Shown here: piece by piece, positions 1-8,597 of the stretch
Layout of the letters: each line of letters opens with the position of its first letter
Numbering within the stretch: position 1 is the stretch's first letter
Assembly (NCBI GenBank): GCA_045345765.1
Contig: CP148265.1
Location: 2,418,001-2,482,000, forward strand
DNA: 64,000 bases
Origin: JAOARY01 sp045345765
GTDB lineage: Bacteria > Bacillota > Clostridia > Peptostreptococcales > Peptostreptococcaceae
Direction: 5' to 3'
Made by a program: the position numbers and the translations under genes
The notes under the pieces: model-generated
What the model was told of the DNA's origin: nothing
The model's input: the letters and a program-made list of their open reading frames with translations, nothing else
Database searches by the model: none

Positions 1-833
1 TTTAAATTTGTATTATTTGTGTTATCTATATATTCTTTTAATGTTGCAAGTACATTTTTTTGGTCATGTTTGTATGAGCGTATTTCTTCTACTGAATTTT
101 CTATAATATCAGTATATAATTGCATTTTATTTTTTGCATCTCTTTCTAATTTGACATTTTTCATCATAAATACTATTATTGCACCCATAAAACATCCATA
201 AGCAACAAAAACAAAAAGAAATTGAAAATATAGTTTAAAGTCATTCATTACTATAATAAATTTATAAACGATATAAGCAATGTTTAGGCATAGAAATACT
301 AAATAAAAAGCTAAGGTTTTTCTATTTTCTAGTTGGTCAAAATTAAATATAAATTTATTTTTTAGTAATTTAAAAATAGATGCAAATATAAACATAAAAA
401 AGAAGATAACGAAACTATTAGTAAGGTAATTAGGAACATTTTTCACAATGATGACACTTTCTCCAATATAATAATGAAAAAGACTGATAAATGCATCAGA
501 AAAAGAACCAGTGATGAAAACTATGAAGAAACCAATTAAAACATTATAAGTAGATTGATTTTCTGAATCAATATCATTATGATTGTTTTCAAGTGCATTT
601 TTATTATTAGGATAAAATTTATACAGAAAAAATATAAAAACAATATAGTATATTGATAATTCAAGGGCTCTATTAAAAAACAATGTTAAAAGAGTTCTAA
701 ATATACCAATAGAGATTAAATATAAGGATTCTTTAATGGTAAATTTAATTTTTAAATCAAACATATATTTAATAAGTATTAAAAAATGAAACATAGCAAA
801 TATATTAGCTGACAGTGTATACAATAAAATCAT
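1..833 (-). CDS. AgrC-like sensor histidine kinase, C-terminus beyond window
   Basis: A leftward frame stays open from the ATG at 833 to the window edge (277 codons, no stop). AGGAGG lies just before the start. The first ~225 residues are mostly hydrophobic, with about six membrane segments, interrupted by a polar loop near residues 75-95. A coiled linker then leads to the H-box SYKHDQKNVLATL with the candidate phospho-accepting His256. That layout matches the HPK10/AgrC class of peptide-sensing kinases; the catalytic ATPase domain would lie to the left of the window. No AgrB or AgrD homolog was found to its right. Function as a peptide quorum sensor is inference from architecture. Confidence 0.8.
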   Translation of the reverse strand, partial: MILLYTLSANIFAMFHFLILIKYMFDLKIKFTIKESLYLISIGIFRTLLTLFFNRALELSIYYIVFIFFLYKFYPNNKNALENNHNDIDSENQSTYNVLIGFFIVFITGSFSDAFISLFHYYIGESVIIVKNVPNYLTNSFVIFFFMFIFASIFKLLKNKFIFNFDQLENRKTLAFYLVFLCLNIAYIVYKFIIVMNDFKLYFQFLFVFVAYGCFMGAIIVFMMKNVKLERDAKNKMQLYTDIIENSVEEIRSYKHDQKNVLATLKEYIDNTNNTNL

Positions 834-1107
834 TCCTCCTTTTATAATTTCTAGTGAGATATACAAAAATATATATTAATTATATAATGAAATGTTATTA
901 AATGAAAGACTTTTTCGATAAAAAAAGTATATTTGGATAAAAAACAAATGATAGTATTTACAATGTATACAGTGAATATTTTGTGCGAATAAAATACCTA
1001 TTAATGTATAAAATTTAAAAAAAATCAAATTAAATTTAAACCCAATTTCCTATAAAAAAATCAAAAAAACACTTGTTATGTTAAAAATAAAACGTGAATA
1101 ACATTAT

Positions 1108-1204
1108 ACATAAAAAAAAGAAAAAGAATCTAAAACTAACAAATAGATTCTTTTTCTTCTTGAGGTATGAATATTTTTATAGGTATTTTGTAGGACTGCC
1201 TTTA
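1108..1204 (-). ncRNA. Candidate small RNA with intrinsic terminator
   Basis: Reading leftward, a promoter-like pair (TTGATT at 1238-1233, 17 bp, TATAAT at 1215-1210) is followed about 50 nt later by a perfect 15-bp stem and a run of eight T. The predicted transcript is about 95 nt. It contains UACCU and AUACCUC stretches that resemble anti-Shine-Dalgarno sequence, as in trans-acting regulators. No open reading frame of note lies inside it. Expression is not shown by sequence alone. Confidence 0.45.
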
Positions 1205-1209
1205 AATAC

Positions 1210-1238
1210 ATTATAAAGTCTCAATTTATAAAAATCAA
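1210..1238 (-). promoter_or_regulatory. Promoter-like sequence for candidate small RNA
   Basis: The minus strand has TTGATT (1238-1233), a 17-bp spacer and a perfect TATAAT (1215-1210). It points toward the orphan terminator at 1158-1110. Confidence 0.45.
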
Positions 1239-1420
1239 CAAAAATTGTAAAGAAAAATTGTTAAAAAAATTTCATAATTAAAAATATATGTAATATAAAG
1301 AATTTAAAAACAGTATAATTATTAAGGTTGTAAATAATATGGACATGTAAACAAAGTGAACAAAAAAGCTTTTTTATTTTGTAATTATATTTGAAAACAT
1401 TGAAAATCAATATGATGAAA

Positions 1421-1448
1421 ATTATATGGGTTGAGAATTACTTGTCAA
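1421..1448 (-). promoter_or_regulatory. Consensus sigma-A promoter, leftward
   Basis: The minus strand has a perfect TTGACA (1448-1443), a 16-bp spacer and a perfect TATAAT (1426-1421). Exact matches to both hexamers are notable even in AT-rich DNA. No protein gene lies between it and the terminator at 1158, so it may drive a ~300-nt transcript, or read on weakly toward the AgrC-like gene. Confidence 0.5.
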
Positions 1449-1782
1449 TCTTCGAAAATAAATTAACGATATGTCCATAAAAAACACACTGTATTAATTA
1501 TAGTGAGTGATAGAAGATATCTGTAATCATTAAATTTTTCAAGAAAAAAAGAAGAATACCTTATAATTTATACCAATATAAACAATGTTTAAAACGCAAA
1601 AAAACTTAAAATTTAAATTGAAAAAAATTTATAAAAAGTCATTAAGTTTAGCTAATATCAATAAATAAAGCGTTAGGTATATTTATAAACTAAAGAAAAA
1701 TATTTATACATTTTACTAATAAATAGTGTTACAATTAAATAGGGTTAAAAAAATAATAAAAATTATAAATTTAAAAAGTGGC

Positions 1783-1800
1783 ACGATAATCGCTTAACAA
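1783..1800. promoter_or_regulatory. Imperfect Rex-like operator before crt
   Basis: A perfect half-site TTAACAA (1794-1800) is preceded, four bases away, by a poor second half ACGATAA (1783-1789), against the clostridial Rex consensus TTGTTAA-N4-TTAACAA. Rex is an NADH-sensing repressor known to control crt/hbd/bcd genes in clostridia. The site sits 28 bp before the crt start. The weak left half makes this tentative. A GTGGCAC/GTGTCAC stem (with one G-U pair) overlaps it. Confidence 0.3.
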
Positions 1801-1828
1801 TAAAGTGTCACCAAGGAGGTATTTGGTT

Positions 1829-2608
1829 ATGGAATTTAATTATCTTAAACTAAGCAAGGAGGATAAGATAGCTATTATTACTATAAGTAGACCAAAAGCC
1901 CTAAACGCTCTAAACAGTGATTTATTATTAGAGCTTGACAAAATCGTTGACCTAATGGAAAATGATAATCAAGTAGATGTTATCATTTTAACAGGAGAAG
2001 GCAAAAGCTTTGTAGCTGGTGCAGATATAGCTCAAATGAAAGACCTTAACTTTATGGAAGGTAAAGAATTTTCTAAATTAGGCAATAAGGTATTTAGAAA
2101 ATTAGAGTTGTTAGAAAAACCAGTTATAGCTGCTATTAATGGTTTTGCCCTAGGTGGAGGTTGTGAACTAGCTATGGCATGTGATATTAGATATGCATCT
2201 AAAAAAGCTAAGTTTGGACAACCAGAAGTTGGACTTGGTATTACTCCTGGATTTGGAGGAACTCAAAGACTTTCAAGACTTGTAGGTCTTGGAAAGGCAA
2301 AAGAACTTATTTATACAGGAAAAATTATAAAAGCTGATGAAGCAAAAGAAATTAATCTAGTAGAAGAAGTTTTTGAACCAGAAGAGTTAATGCAAAAATG
2401 TATGGAGTTAGCGAAATCTATCGCTAATAATGCTCAAATAGCAATAAAAGCTACAAAAGAAGCAATAAACAGAGGCTTTGAAACTGATATTGAAACAGGT
2501 CTTAGCATAGAAGCAGATTTGTTTGGTCTTTGTTTTGCTAGTTTAGATCAAAAAGAAGGTATGGATGCCTTTTTAAATAAAAGAAATCCAAACTTTAAAA
2601 AAGAATAA
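1829..2608 (+). CDS. crt: 3-hydroxybutyryl-CoA dehydratase (crotonase)
   Basis: This 259-residue enoyl-CoA hydratase family protein would dehydrate 3-hydroxybutyryl-CoA to crotonyl-CoA in the cytoplasm. The crotonase fold signature is clear: an oxyanion-hole segment AGAD near residues 64-67, ALGGGCELAMACD with catalytic Glu113, and QPEVGLGITPGFGGTQ with catalytic Glu133. The length is normal. The ATG at 1829 was chosen because AAGGAGGT lies 8 bases upstream; an in-frame earlier start at 1805 would put the ribosome site inside the gene. It is followed by hbd after 66 bp and forms the first part of a butyrate-type gene cluster. Confidence 0.95.
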   Translation: MEFNYLKLSKEDKIAIITISRPKALNALNSDLLLELDKIVDLMENDNQVDVIILTGEGKSFVAGADIAQMKDLNFMEGKEFSKLGNKVFRKLELLEKPVIAAINGFALGGGCELAMACDIRYASKKAKFGQPEVGLGITPGFGGTQRLSRLVGLGKAKELIYTGKIIKADEAKEINLVEEVFEPEELMQKCMELAKSIANNAQIAIKATKEAINRGFETDIETGLSIEADLFGLCFASLDQKEGMDAFLNKRNPNFKKE

Positions 2609-2674
2609 CATGACCACAACCGACGTTTGAAAGTATTAATTAGTTATAACATCAAATTTTAGGAGGGAACTAGA

Positions 2675-3520
2675 ATGAAAATAGCTATATTAGGAAATGG
2701 GACAATGGGTAGTGGAATCGCACAGGTTATGTCACAAGCGAATCACGACGTAATAATCAAAGGTAGAAATCAAGATAAACTTGATAAAGCCGTATCTGTT
2801 GTTGATAAAAATTTATCTAGACTAGTTAAAAAGGAAAAGATATCAGAAGATGATAAAGCAAAGGTTCTAAGTAGAATCAGTACAAGTTTGAATATAGAAG
2901 ATTTAAAAGATTGTGATCTTATAATTGAAGCAATCGCTGAAAATATGGAACTTAAAAAATCTATATTTAAAGAGCTAGATGAGCTTTGTAAAGAAGAAAC
3001 TATATTTGCAACTAATACATCTTCACTATCTATAACAGAAATTGCAGCTTCAACAAATAGACCAGATAAGGTTATTGGAATGCATTTCTTTAATCCAGTT
3101 CCAGTTATGAAATTAATAGAAGTAATAAAGGGAATTGCAACGAGTGAAGAAACAAATAACAAAATAATAGAACTTTCAAAGGAAATAGGTAAAGATCCTG
3201 TTAGTGTTTGTGAAGCTCCTGGCTTTGTAGTTAATAGAATACTTATTCCTATGATTAATGAAGCAGTAGGTATATTAGCAGAAAATGTTGCAACAGCTGA
3301 AGATATTGACAAGGCTATGCAATATGGAGCTAACCATCCAATTGGACCTTTAGCATTAGCAGATTTAATAGGTAACGATGTTTGTTTAGCTATAATGGAA
3401 GTTTTATATAATGAGTTTGGTGATAGTAAATATAGACCACATCCATTACTTAAGAAAATGGTTAGAGCAAATCTATTAGGAAGAAAAACTAAAAAAGGTT
3501 TCTTTGATTATAATAAATAA
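2675..3520 (+). CDS. hbd: 3-hydroxybutyryl-CoA dehydrogenase
   Basis: This 281-residue NAD(P)-dependent enzyme reduces acetoacetyl-CoA to 3-hydroxybutyryl-CoA, the step before crotonase. The N-terminal Rossmann motif is GNGTMGSG (residues 7-14). The catalytic His137-Glu149 pair lies in GMHFFNPVPVMKLIEVI. The C-terminal dimerisation domain (about 185-281) is complete. AGGAGGGA precedes the ATG. A terminator-like hairpin follows, so crt-hbd may form a transcript partly separate from bcd-etfBA. The usual neighbour thiolase gene is not present in the window. Confidence 0.95.
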   Translation: MKIAILGNGTMGSGIAQVMSQANHDVIIKGRNQDKLDKAVSVVDKNLSRLVKKEKISEDDKAKVLSRISTSLNIEDLKDCDLIIEAIAENMELKKSIFKELDELCKEETIFATNTSSLSITEIAASTNRPDKVIGMHFFNPVPVMKLIEVIKGIATSEETNNKIIELSKEIGKDPVSVCEAPGFVVNRILIPMINEAVGILAENVATAEDIDKAMQYGANHPIGPLALADLIGNDVCLAIMEVLYNEFGDSKYRPHPLLKKMVRANLLGRKTKKGFFDYNK

Positions 3521-3569
3521 GATTAATTACTACTATATGTAGTTTTAATATATAAATAAAATCCTAGTA

Positions 3570-3629
3570 AAAAAAGGATGATGGAGTTTTCCATTTATTA
3601 ATAACTAAAACTTCATCACTCCTTTTAGA
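3570..3629 (+). terminator. Terminator-like hairpin between hbd and bcd
   Basis: An imperfect ~18-bp stem pairs the segment around 3573-3590 (ending GGAGTTTT) with AAAACTTCATCACTCC from 3607, followed by TTTTAG. It lies in the 173-bp gap and could reduce read-through into bcd-etfBA. Confidence 0.65.
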
Positions 3630-3693
3630 TATACATAGGTACCAAAATAATAATAAAGTATTTTAAATTCTTTATTTAAGGAGGAACAGTATA

Positions 3694-4833
3694 ATGAGAT
3701 TTGGTTTGTCTAAAGAGCATATAATGGTTCAGCAAATGTATAGAGAATTTGCTGAGAATGAGGTTAAGCCTCTAGCAGCAGAAGTAGACGAAAAAGAAAT
3801 GTTTCCAGTTGAAACAGTAAAAAAATTAGCTAAGTATGGTTTTTTTGGAATCCCATTCCCTAAGGAATTAGGAGGACAAGGTGCAGATAATTTAGCATAT
3901 GCTATGGCTGTAGAAGAATTATCTAAGGTTTGTGCAACTACAGGTGTTATAGTATCAGCACATACATCTCTATGTGCAACTCCAATTTACGAGTTTGGTA
4001 CAAATGAACAAAGAGAAAAATACTTAGTTCCACTAGCAAAAGGTGAAAAATTAGGAGCTTTTGGTCTTACTGAGCCTAATGCAGGAACTGATGCAGCAGG
4101 ACAACAAACAATTGCTGAATTAGATGGAGATCATTATATTTTAAATGGTTCTAAGATATTCATAACTAACGCTGGTTATGCAGATATATATATAGTAATG
4201 GCTATGACTGATAAATCTAAAGGTACTAGAGGAATATCAGCATTCATAGTTGAAAGTGATATGGAAGGATTCTCTATTGGTAAGAAAGAAGCTAAGATGG
4301 GAATCAAAGGTTCTGCTACATGCGAATTAATATTCGAAAATGTAAGAGTTCCTAAAGAAAACTTACTTGGAAAAATAGGACAAGGATTTAAGATTGCTAT
4401 GAAAACTCTTGATGGAGGACGTATAGGTATAGCTTCTCAAGCTCTTGGAATCGCTCAAGGTGCTATTGATGAAACTGTAAACTATGTTAAGGAAAGAAAG
4501 CAATTTGGAAGATCTCTTGCTAAATTCCAAAATACACAATTTAAGTTAGCTGATATGCAAACTGCTACTGAAGCAGCTAGACTTTTAGTATATAAAGCAG
4601 CAAGACATAAAGATGAAAAAATGTCATATTCAAAAGAAGCTGCAATGGCTAAACTTTTCGCAGCAGAAACTGCAATGGATGTTACAACTAAAGCTGTTCA
4701 ACTTTACGGTGGATACGGATATACTAGAGAATATCCAATCGAAAGAATGATGAGAGATGCAAAGATAACAGAAATATATGAAGGAACATCAGAAGTTCAA
4801 AGAATGGTAATTTCTGCAAATATGTTGAAGTAA
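3694..4833 (+). CDS. bcd: Butyryl-CoA dehydrogenase (short-chain acyl-CoA dehydrogenase)
   Basis: This 379-residue FAD enzyme reduces crotonyl-CoA to butyryl-CoA. It has the full acyl-CoA dehydrogenase layout: N-terminal helical domain, middle beta domain (FGLTEPNAGTDAAG, near 125-140), and C-terminal helices ending in IYEGTSEVQRM. The catalytic base is predicted to be Glu363 in YEGT. AAGGAGG precedes the ATG. It lies 13 bp before etfB, and the Bcd-EtfAB arrangement suggests the complex that couples crotonyl-CoA reduction by NADH to ferredoxin reduction. The coupling is known for the family, not shown here. Confidence 0.95.
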   Translation: MRFGLSKEHIMVQQMYREFAENEVKPLAAEVDEKEMFPVETVKKLAKYGFFGIPFPKELGGQGADNLAYAMAVEELSKVCATTGVIVSAHTSLCATPIYEFGTNEQREKYLVPLAKGEKLGAFGLTEPNAGTDAAGQQTIAELDGDHYILNGSKIFITNAGYADIYIVMAMTDKSKGTRGISAFIVESDMEGFSIGKKEAKMGIKGSATCELIFENVRVPKENLLGKIGQGFKIAMKTLDGGRIGIASQALGIAQGAIDETVNYVKERKQFGRSLAKFQNTQFKLADMQTATEAARLLVYKAARHKDEKMSYSKEAAMAKLFAAETAMDVTTKAVQLYGGYGYTREYPIERMMRDAKITEIYEGTSEVQRMVISANMLK

Positions 4834-4846
4834 GGGAGGCTTTAAA

Positions 4847-5635
4847 ATGAAAATAGTTGTTTGTATAAAACAAGTTCCAGATACTACAGAAGTTAGATTA
4901 GATCCAAAAACTGGTACGCTTATAAGAGATGGAGTACCTTCAATAATAAATCCAGATGATAAAGCTGGTTTAGAAGCAGCTTTAAAATTAAAAGATGATC
5001 ATGGTGCACATGTTACAGTTCTTACTATGGGACCACCACAAGCAGATAATGCTTTAAGAGAAGCATTAGCTATGGGTGCGGACGAAGCCATATTATTAAC
5101 AGATAGAAAATTTGCAGGAGCAGATACTTGGGCTACATCATCAACTCTTGCTGGTGCATTAAAGAATATGGAATATGATTTAATAGTTGCTGGTAGACAA
5201 GCTATAGATGGAGATACAGCACAAGTTGGACCACAAATAGCCGAACACTTAAGATTACCACATGTTTCATATGTGGCTGATTTAAAAGTTGATGGCGATG
5301 CATTTATAATGAAGAGAATGTATGAAGAAGGATATCATATGATTAAGGCTAAGAAGCCTCTTCTAATTACTACTTTAAGTGAAATGAATGAACCAAGATA
5401 CATGAGCATTCAAGGTGTATTTGATGCTTATAAAGAAAAAGAAGTTAAGGTGTGGACATTAGAAGATATTAAAGATAATGTTGAAATGAGCAACATGGGT
5501 CTTAAAGGTTCACCAACAAAGGTTAAGAAATCTTTCACTAAAGGAGCTAAATCAGCAGGTAAGGTATTTGATGTTGATGCTAGAGAAGGTGCTAAGATAA
5601 TAGTAGAAAAGCTTAGAGAGAAGTTCATAATATAA
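4847..5635 (+). CDS. etfB: Electron transfer flavoprotein beta subunit
   Basis: This 262-residue subunit binds the nucleotide/flavin of the EtfAB heterodimer serving butyryl-CoA dehydrogenase. It starts with the typical MKIVVCIKQVPDT and contains the ETF-beta segment GRQAIDGDTAQVGPQIAE near residues 124-141. GGGAGG lies upstream. Position between bcd and etfA supports a bifurcating Etf. The long C-terminal arm after residue 185 is normal for the family. Confidence 0.95.
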   Translation: MKIVVCIKQVPDTTEVRLDPKTGTLIRDGVPSIINPDDKAGLEAALKLKDDHGAHVTVLTMGPPQADNALREALAMGADEAILLTDRKFAGADTWATSSTLAGALKNMEYDLIVAGRQAIDGDTAQVGPQIAEHLRLPHVSYVADLKVDGDAFIMKRMYEEGYHMIKAKKPLLITTLSEMNEPRYMSIQGVFDAYKEKEVKVWTLEDIKDNVEMSNMGLKGSPTKVKKSFTKGAKSAGKVFDVDAREGAKIIVEKLREKFII

Positions 5636-5669
5636 CTAAATTTAGATTTCAGTATTAGGAGGGATCGGC

Positions 5670-6683
5670 GTGAGTCTTTCAGATTACAAAAATGTTTTCG
5701 TATTTGTTGAGCAAAAATACGGTGAAATACAAAAAGTTTCATTAGAGCTTATTGGTAAAGGTAGAGAATTAGCAGGAAAATTAGATGCAGAAGTTACAGC
5801 AGTTGTTCTAGGTAATGGTCTTAGAGATCAATTACATGGACTTATTCATCAAGGTGCAGATAATGTATTATATGTAGAAGATGAAAAACTACATAATTAC
5901 ATGACAGAGCCTTATACAAAAGTATTAAGCAAGATAATAGAAGAAAAGAAACCAGAAATATTCTTAGTAGGTGCAACTGCAATAGGTAGAGATTTAGGAC
6001 CTAGAGTTTCTGCAAGAATCCATACAGGACTTACAGCGGACTGTACTTCTTTAGAAATAGATGAAGAAGAAAAGAATTTATTAATGACTAGACCTGCTTT
6101 TGGTGGAAATATAATGGCAACTATCATTTGTCCAGATTTCAGACCACAAATGGCAACAGTTAGACCAGGTGTTATGCAAGCTATGGAAGTAGATAGTACT
6201 AGAACTGGTAAGGTTGAAGATTTCCATGTTGAGTTAACTAGCGAAGACATGAATGTTGAAATTCTTGAAGTTGTTAGAGAAGAAAAGCATAAGGTTAATA
6301 TCTCAGAAGCTAATGTATTAGTTTCTGGTGGTAGAGGTATGGGTAATGCAGATAACTTCCATATACTAGATGGTGTTGCAGCTGAGCTTAATGGACTTGT
6401 TTCAGGTTCAAGAGCTGTTGTTGATGCTGGTTGGTTAGGACATGAAAGACAAGTTGGACAAACTGGTCAAACAGTTAGACCTGATTTATATATCGCTTGT
6501 GGTATATCAGGAGCTATCCAACATGTTGCTGGTATGGAACAATCTGAGTTTATAGTAGCTATAAACAAAAATGAAACTGCACCAATATTTGAAGTTGCAG
6601 ATGTTGGTATAGTAGGAGATGTAAACAAAGTAATCCCAGCTGTTGTTGAGGAATTAAAAGCTTATAAAGAATCTCAAAACTAA
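5670..6683 (+). CDS. etfA: Electron transfer flavoprotein alpha subunit
   Basis: This 337-residue partner of EtfB binds FAD in its C-terminal domain, visible as GSRAVVDAGWLGHERQVGQ, then GQTVRPDLYIACGISGAIQH and the Asp-rich end EVADVGIVGD. The GTG at 5670 follows AGGAGGGATCGGC at good spacing and gives MSLSDYKNVFVFVEQ. It closes the butyrate cluster and is followed by a strong terminator. No extra N-terminal ferredoxin domain is present, in contrast to some clostridial EtfA proteins. Confidence 0.95.
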   Translation: MSLSDYKNVFVFVEQKYGEIQKVSLELIGKGRELAGKLDAEVTAVVLGNGLRDQLHGLIHQGADNVLYVEDEKLHNYMTEPYTKVLSKIIEEKKPEIFLVGATAIGRDLGPRVSARIHTGLTADCTSLEIDEEEKNLLMTRPAFGGNIMATIICPDFRPQMATVRPGVMQAMEVDSTRTGKVEDFHVELTSEDMNVEILEVVREEKHKVNISEANVLVSGGRGMGNADNFHILDGVAAELNGLVSGSRAVVDAGWLGHERQVGQTGQTVRPDLYIACGISGAIQHVAGMEQSEFIVAINKNETAPIFEVADVGIVGDVNKVIPAVVEELKAYKESQN

Positions 6684-6715
6684 TAATGTAAATAAATGCT
6701 CGAGTATAAAATAAG

Positions 6716-6752
6716 AAACAGTCATACTAATGTTTAGTATGGCTGTTTTTTT
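6716..6752 (+). terminator. Intrinsic terminator after etfA
   Basis: The stem AACAGTCATACTAA / TTTAGTATGGCTGTT (with a G-T pair) has a very short loop and is followed by seven or more T. Confidence 0.9.
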
Positions 6753-6792
6753 ATTTATTTGTTTTTGTAATTAAAATTTAAGGTTTAAATTC

Positions 6793-6820
6793 TAAAAAAA
6801 ACCAAAAATGAAACCGATAT
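6793..6820 (+). promoter_or_regulatory. Possible sigma-D (flagellar) type promoter
   Basis: TAAA (6793-6796), 16 bp, then ACCGATAT (6813-6820) resembles the motility sigma factor consensus TAAA-N15-GCCGATAT with one base extra spacing. It lies about 85 bp before the first DUF4885-like gene. Assignment is by motif only. Confidence 0.35.
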
Positions 6821-6904
6821 GAATAATGTGTAGTTAGAGGAATAATATTGTTAAAATAGAGGCGTGATTAAAAGACAGATAGGATGTACAAAAGGAGGTA
6901 ATAG

Positions 6905-8248
6905 ATGGATATTAAAACTTCAACTTCGAATTATTTAATTAATAATAATTCAGATTATAAATTAGAAGGTAGAACTAAGGAAAATAAATATGAAGGTGTG
7001 ATGGAAAAGCTAGAGAAAAAAATAAATCAATACTATCAGAATGAAAATAGAAGAAATAAAGCTTTTTCAAATCCGGAAGAACATATAAAAAGAAAGTATT
7101 TTGATCCAAATTATTCTTATTATAAACAAGGTAGAAGTAGTGCACAACGATTAACTTCATACAAAAATGAAATGAGAGTATTAAATAACAAATCTGTTGG
7201 TACTTATTCTGTGCTTGATTATTGTTTTGATGGAAAAATACCTAAAATAAATGGTGAAGTTGAAAGATATAGGGAAAATATTTATAACAGACTGCAAATA
7301 GATAATCAATTAAGTAAATTATTTGAAGCAAATAATATTAAAATGAATGAAGATATTACTTTAACATTTAGAACAAATTTATATACTAAAGATTTTGAAG
7401 TATTAGGTTTAGATGATTTGATGTTAAAAGATAAAATTGAAAAAATATTAAATCAAGATGGAAATAAGGATATATTATTTGAACATATGATGCAAAGTAT
7501 GAATCATGTTAATTCATTACAAGTAGATTCAGAAAAAACAAGTCTAAGAAGATTAGCAAAAGAAGTGCATGAGCATAGTGGATATGATGTTAGAAATTTG
7601 GAGGCAAGAGATGGAAGCTTCTATACAAAAGACGGAGAAAATGTATTAGATAAAGTACTACAAAATATAAGAGAAGAAACCAAAGGAAATACACCAAGAG
7701 AACAAGCAGCAGCAATATCAAGTGCAGTAGAATTATTTCAAAAATGGTCAGAAAAAGGAATACCAAAAGAGGAACAATATTATGATATAGAATATAAGAA
7801 TGGAAATTTATTAGATATCAAGCAAAGTAAAAAATATGGAGTAGGTCAAAATAAGTGGATACATGATTTAGCAAAACAAGCTGGTGTATCAGACTATGAA
7901 ATAACAAAGGATGGGCTAAAACTTATAGGAAAAGAAATATTTAGTGAAAGTTCAATATATGATAATCCATATGATAATTCAATGAGTAATAATAAGGAAG
8001 GTAATAAAAATAAACAAGAATTATTAAAGGATTTCTTAGATGAATTTCTATGGCGAAAAAATATAGCATTAGAAAAAGGAACAAATTTAAATATTTTATT
8101 TAACAGCATTAAGAAACATTTTATAGTGTATGGATTAAAGGATGAAAAAATGTTAAATGAAATAAATAGAATAATGAATGAAGATGAAAATCTTATAGAT
8201 ATGTTCATGAAATTTTCAGCCAAAAAAAGATTCTCAGTAATGGCATAA
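6905..8248 (+). CDS. DUF4885-like protein, copy A
   Basis: This 447-residue protein has no signal peptide or membrane segment. The first ~30 residues (MDIKTSTSNYLINNNS...) are polar; a block with NPEEHIKRKYFDPNYSYY (about 58-75) and DYCFDGKIPKINGEVER (about 107-123) resembles the DUF4885 family of Bacillus and clostridial proteins of unknown function. The start has AAAGGAGGT seven bases upstream. From residue 133 almost to the end it is nearly identical, at DNA level too, to copy B at 9488, while the N-terminal 130 residues differ. A possible flagellar-type promoter precedes it. The family assignment is from memory of the pattern; function unknown. Confidence 0.75.
   Translation: MDIKTSTSNYLINNNSDYKLEGRTKENKYEGVMEKLEKKINQYYQNENRRNKAFSNPEEHIKRKYFDPNYSYYKQGRSSAQRLTSYKNEMRVLNNKSVGTYSVLDYCFDGKIPKINGEVERYRENIYNRLQIDNQLSKLFEANNIKMNEDITLTFRTNLYTKDFEVLGLDDLMLKDKIEKILNQDGNKDILFEHMMQSMNHVNSLQVDSEKTSLRRLAKEVHEHSGYDVRNLEARDGSFYTKDGENVLDKVLQNIREETKGNTPREQAAAISSAVELFQKWSEKGIPKEEQYYDIEYKNGNLLDIKQSKKYGVGQNKWIHDLAKQAGVSDYEITKDGLKLIGKEIFSESSIYDNPYDNSMSNNKEGNKNKQELLKDFLDEFLWRKNIALEKGTNLNILFNSIKKHFIVYGLKDEKMLNEINRIMNEDENLIDMFMKFSAKKRFSVMA
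7301..8210. repeat. Direct repeat, unit 1 (910 bp)
   Basis: This segment matches 9878-10787 at a constant offset of 2577 bp. By eye only two bases differ (8008 A versus 10585 G; 8109 T versus 10686 G). Flanking sequence of the two genes is clearly more diverged. Confidence 0.9.
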
Positions 8249-8597
8249 TAAGAATATATACCTATAAATCAAGAAGTAAAAATTTAATACGAATCATATT
8301 GAGTGGACAAAAAAACAACTTTAATGAATTTTATAGTCGTAATTAAAAATAAAAAAATGTATTTTAAGCTCAATAATAGCAAAACAAACATTATTGGTAC
8401 TTTTGTATCAAAAAAAATCAAAAATTACAAATTATTGATTTTTATGAAGTTATATGTTAGAATTTTGGTAATGTTATAAACTTACTATAAATTGCTATTT
8501 TTATGAATAAATACTCGTAAATTTATATTAGGTTTGAACATATAACTAGATTACTTTTTATATAAAAAGTAATAATATTTAATAGGGGGTTTTGCTA
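8249..8597. other. Intergenic interval with perfect palindrome
   Basis: This gap holds A/T runs, a weak hairpin near 8411-8443 that may end copy A's transcript, and a perfect 24-bp palindrome at 8550-8573 (ATTACTTTTTAT and its complement). The palindrome lies 24 bp before the secreted-protein start and could be an operator or a leader hairpin. Confidence 0.5.

Larger units (their letters stand above)
834..1828. other. Long non-protein-coding interval
   Basis: About 1 kb of very AT-rich DNA separates the divergent AgrC-like and crotonase genes. No convincing protein gene was found. It holds two leftward promoter-like sequences, a perfect 15-bp hairpin terminator pointing left (arms 1118-1132 and 1144-1158), and a Rex-like half-site before crt. 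The rest is A/T runs. Confidence 0.6.

Noticed and set aside
1278..1346. 22-residue hydrophobic ORF on the minus strand (MSILFTTLIIILFLNS...)
   Set aside because: It resembles a type I toxin in size and hydrophobicity, but has no ribosome binding site and arises easily in AT-rich DNA.
2770..3312. 180-residue antisense ORF inside hbd
   Set aside because: It is a mirror frame of a clear gene with known motifs; Ser/Leu/Ile-rich and without family resemblance.
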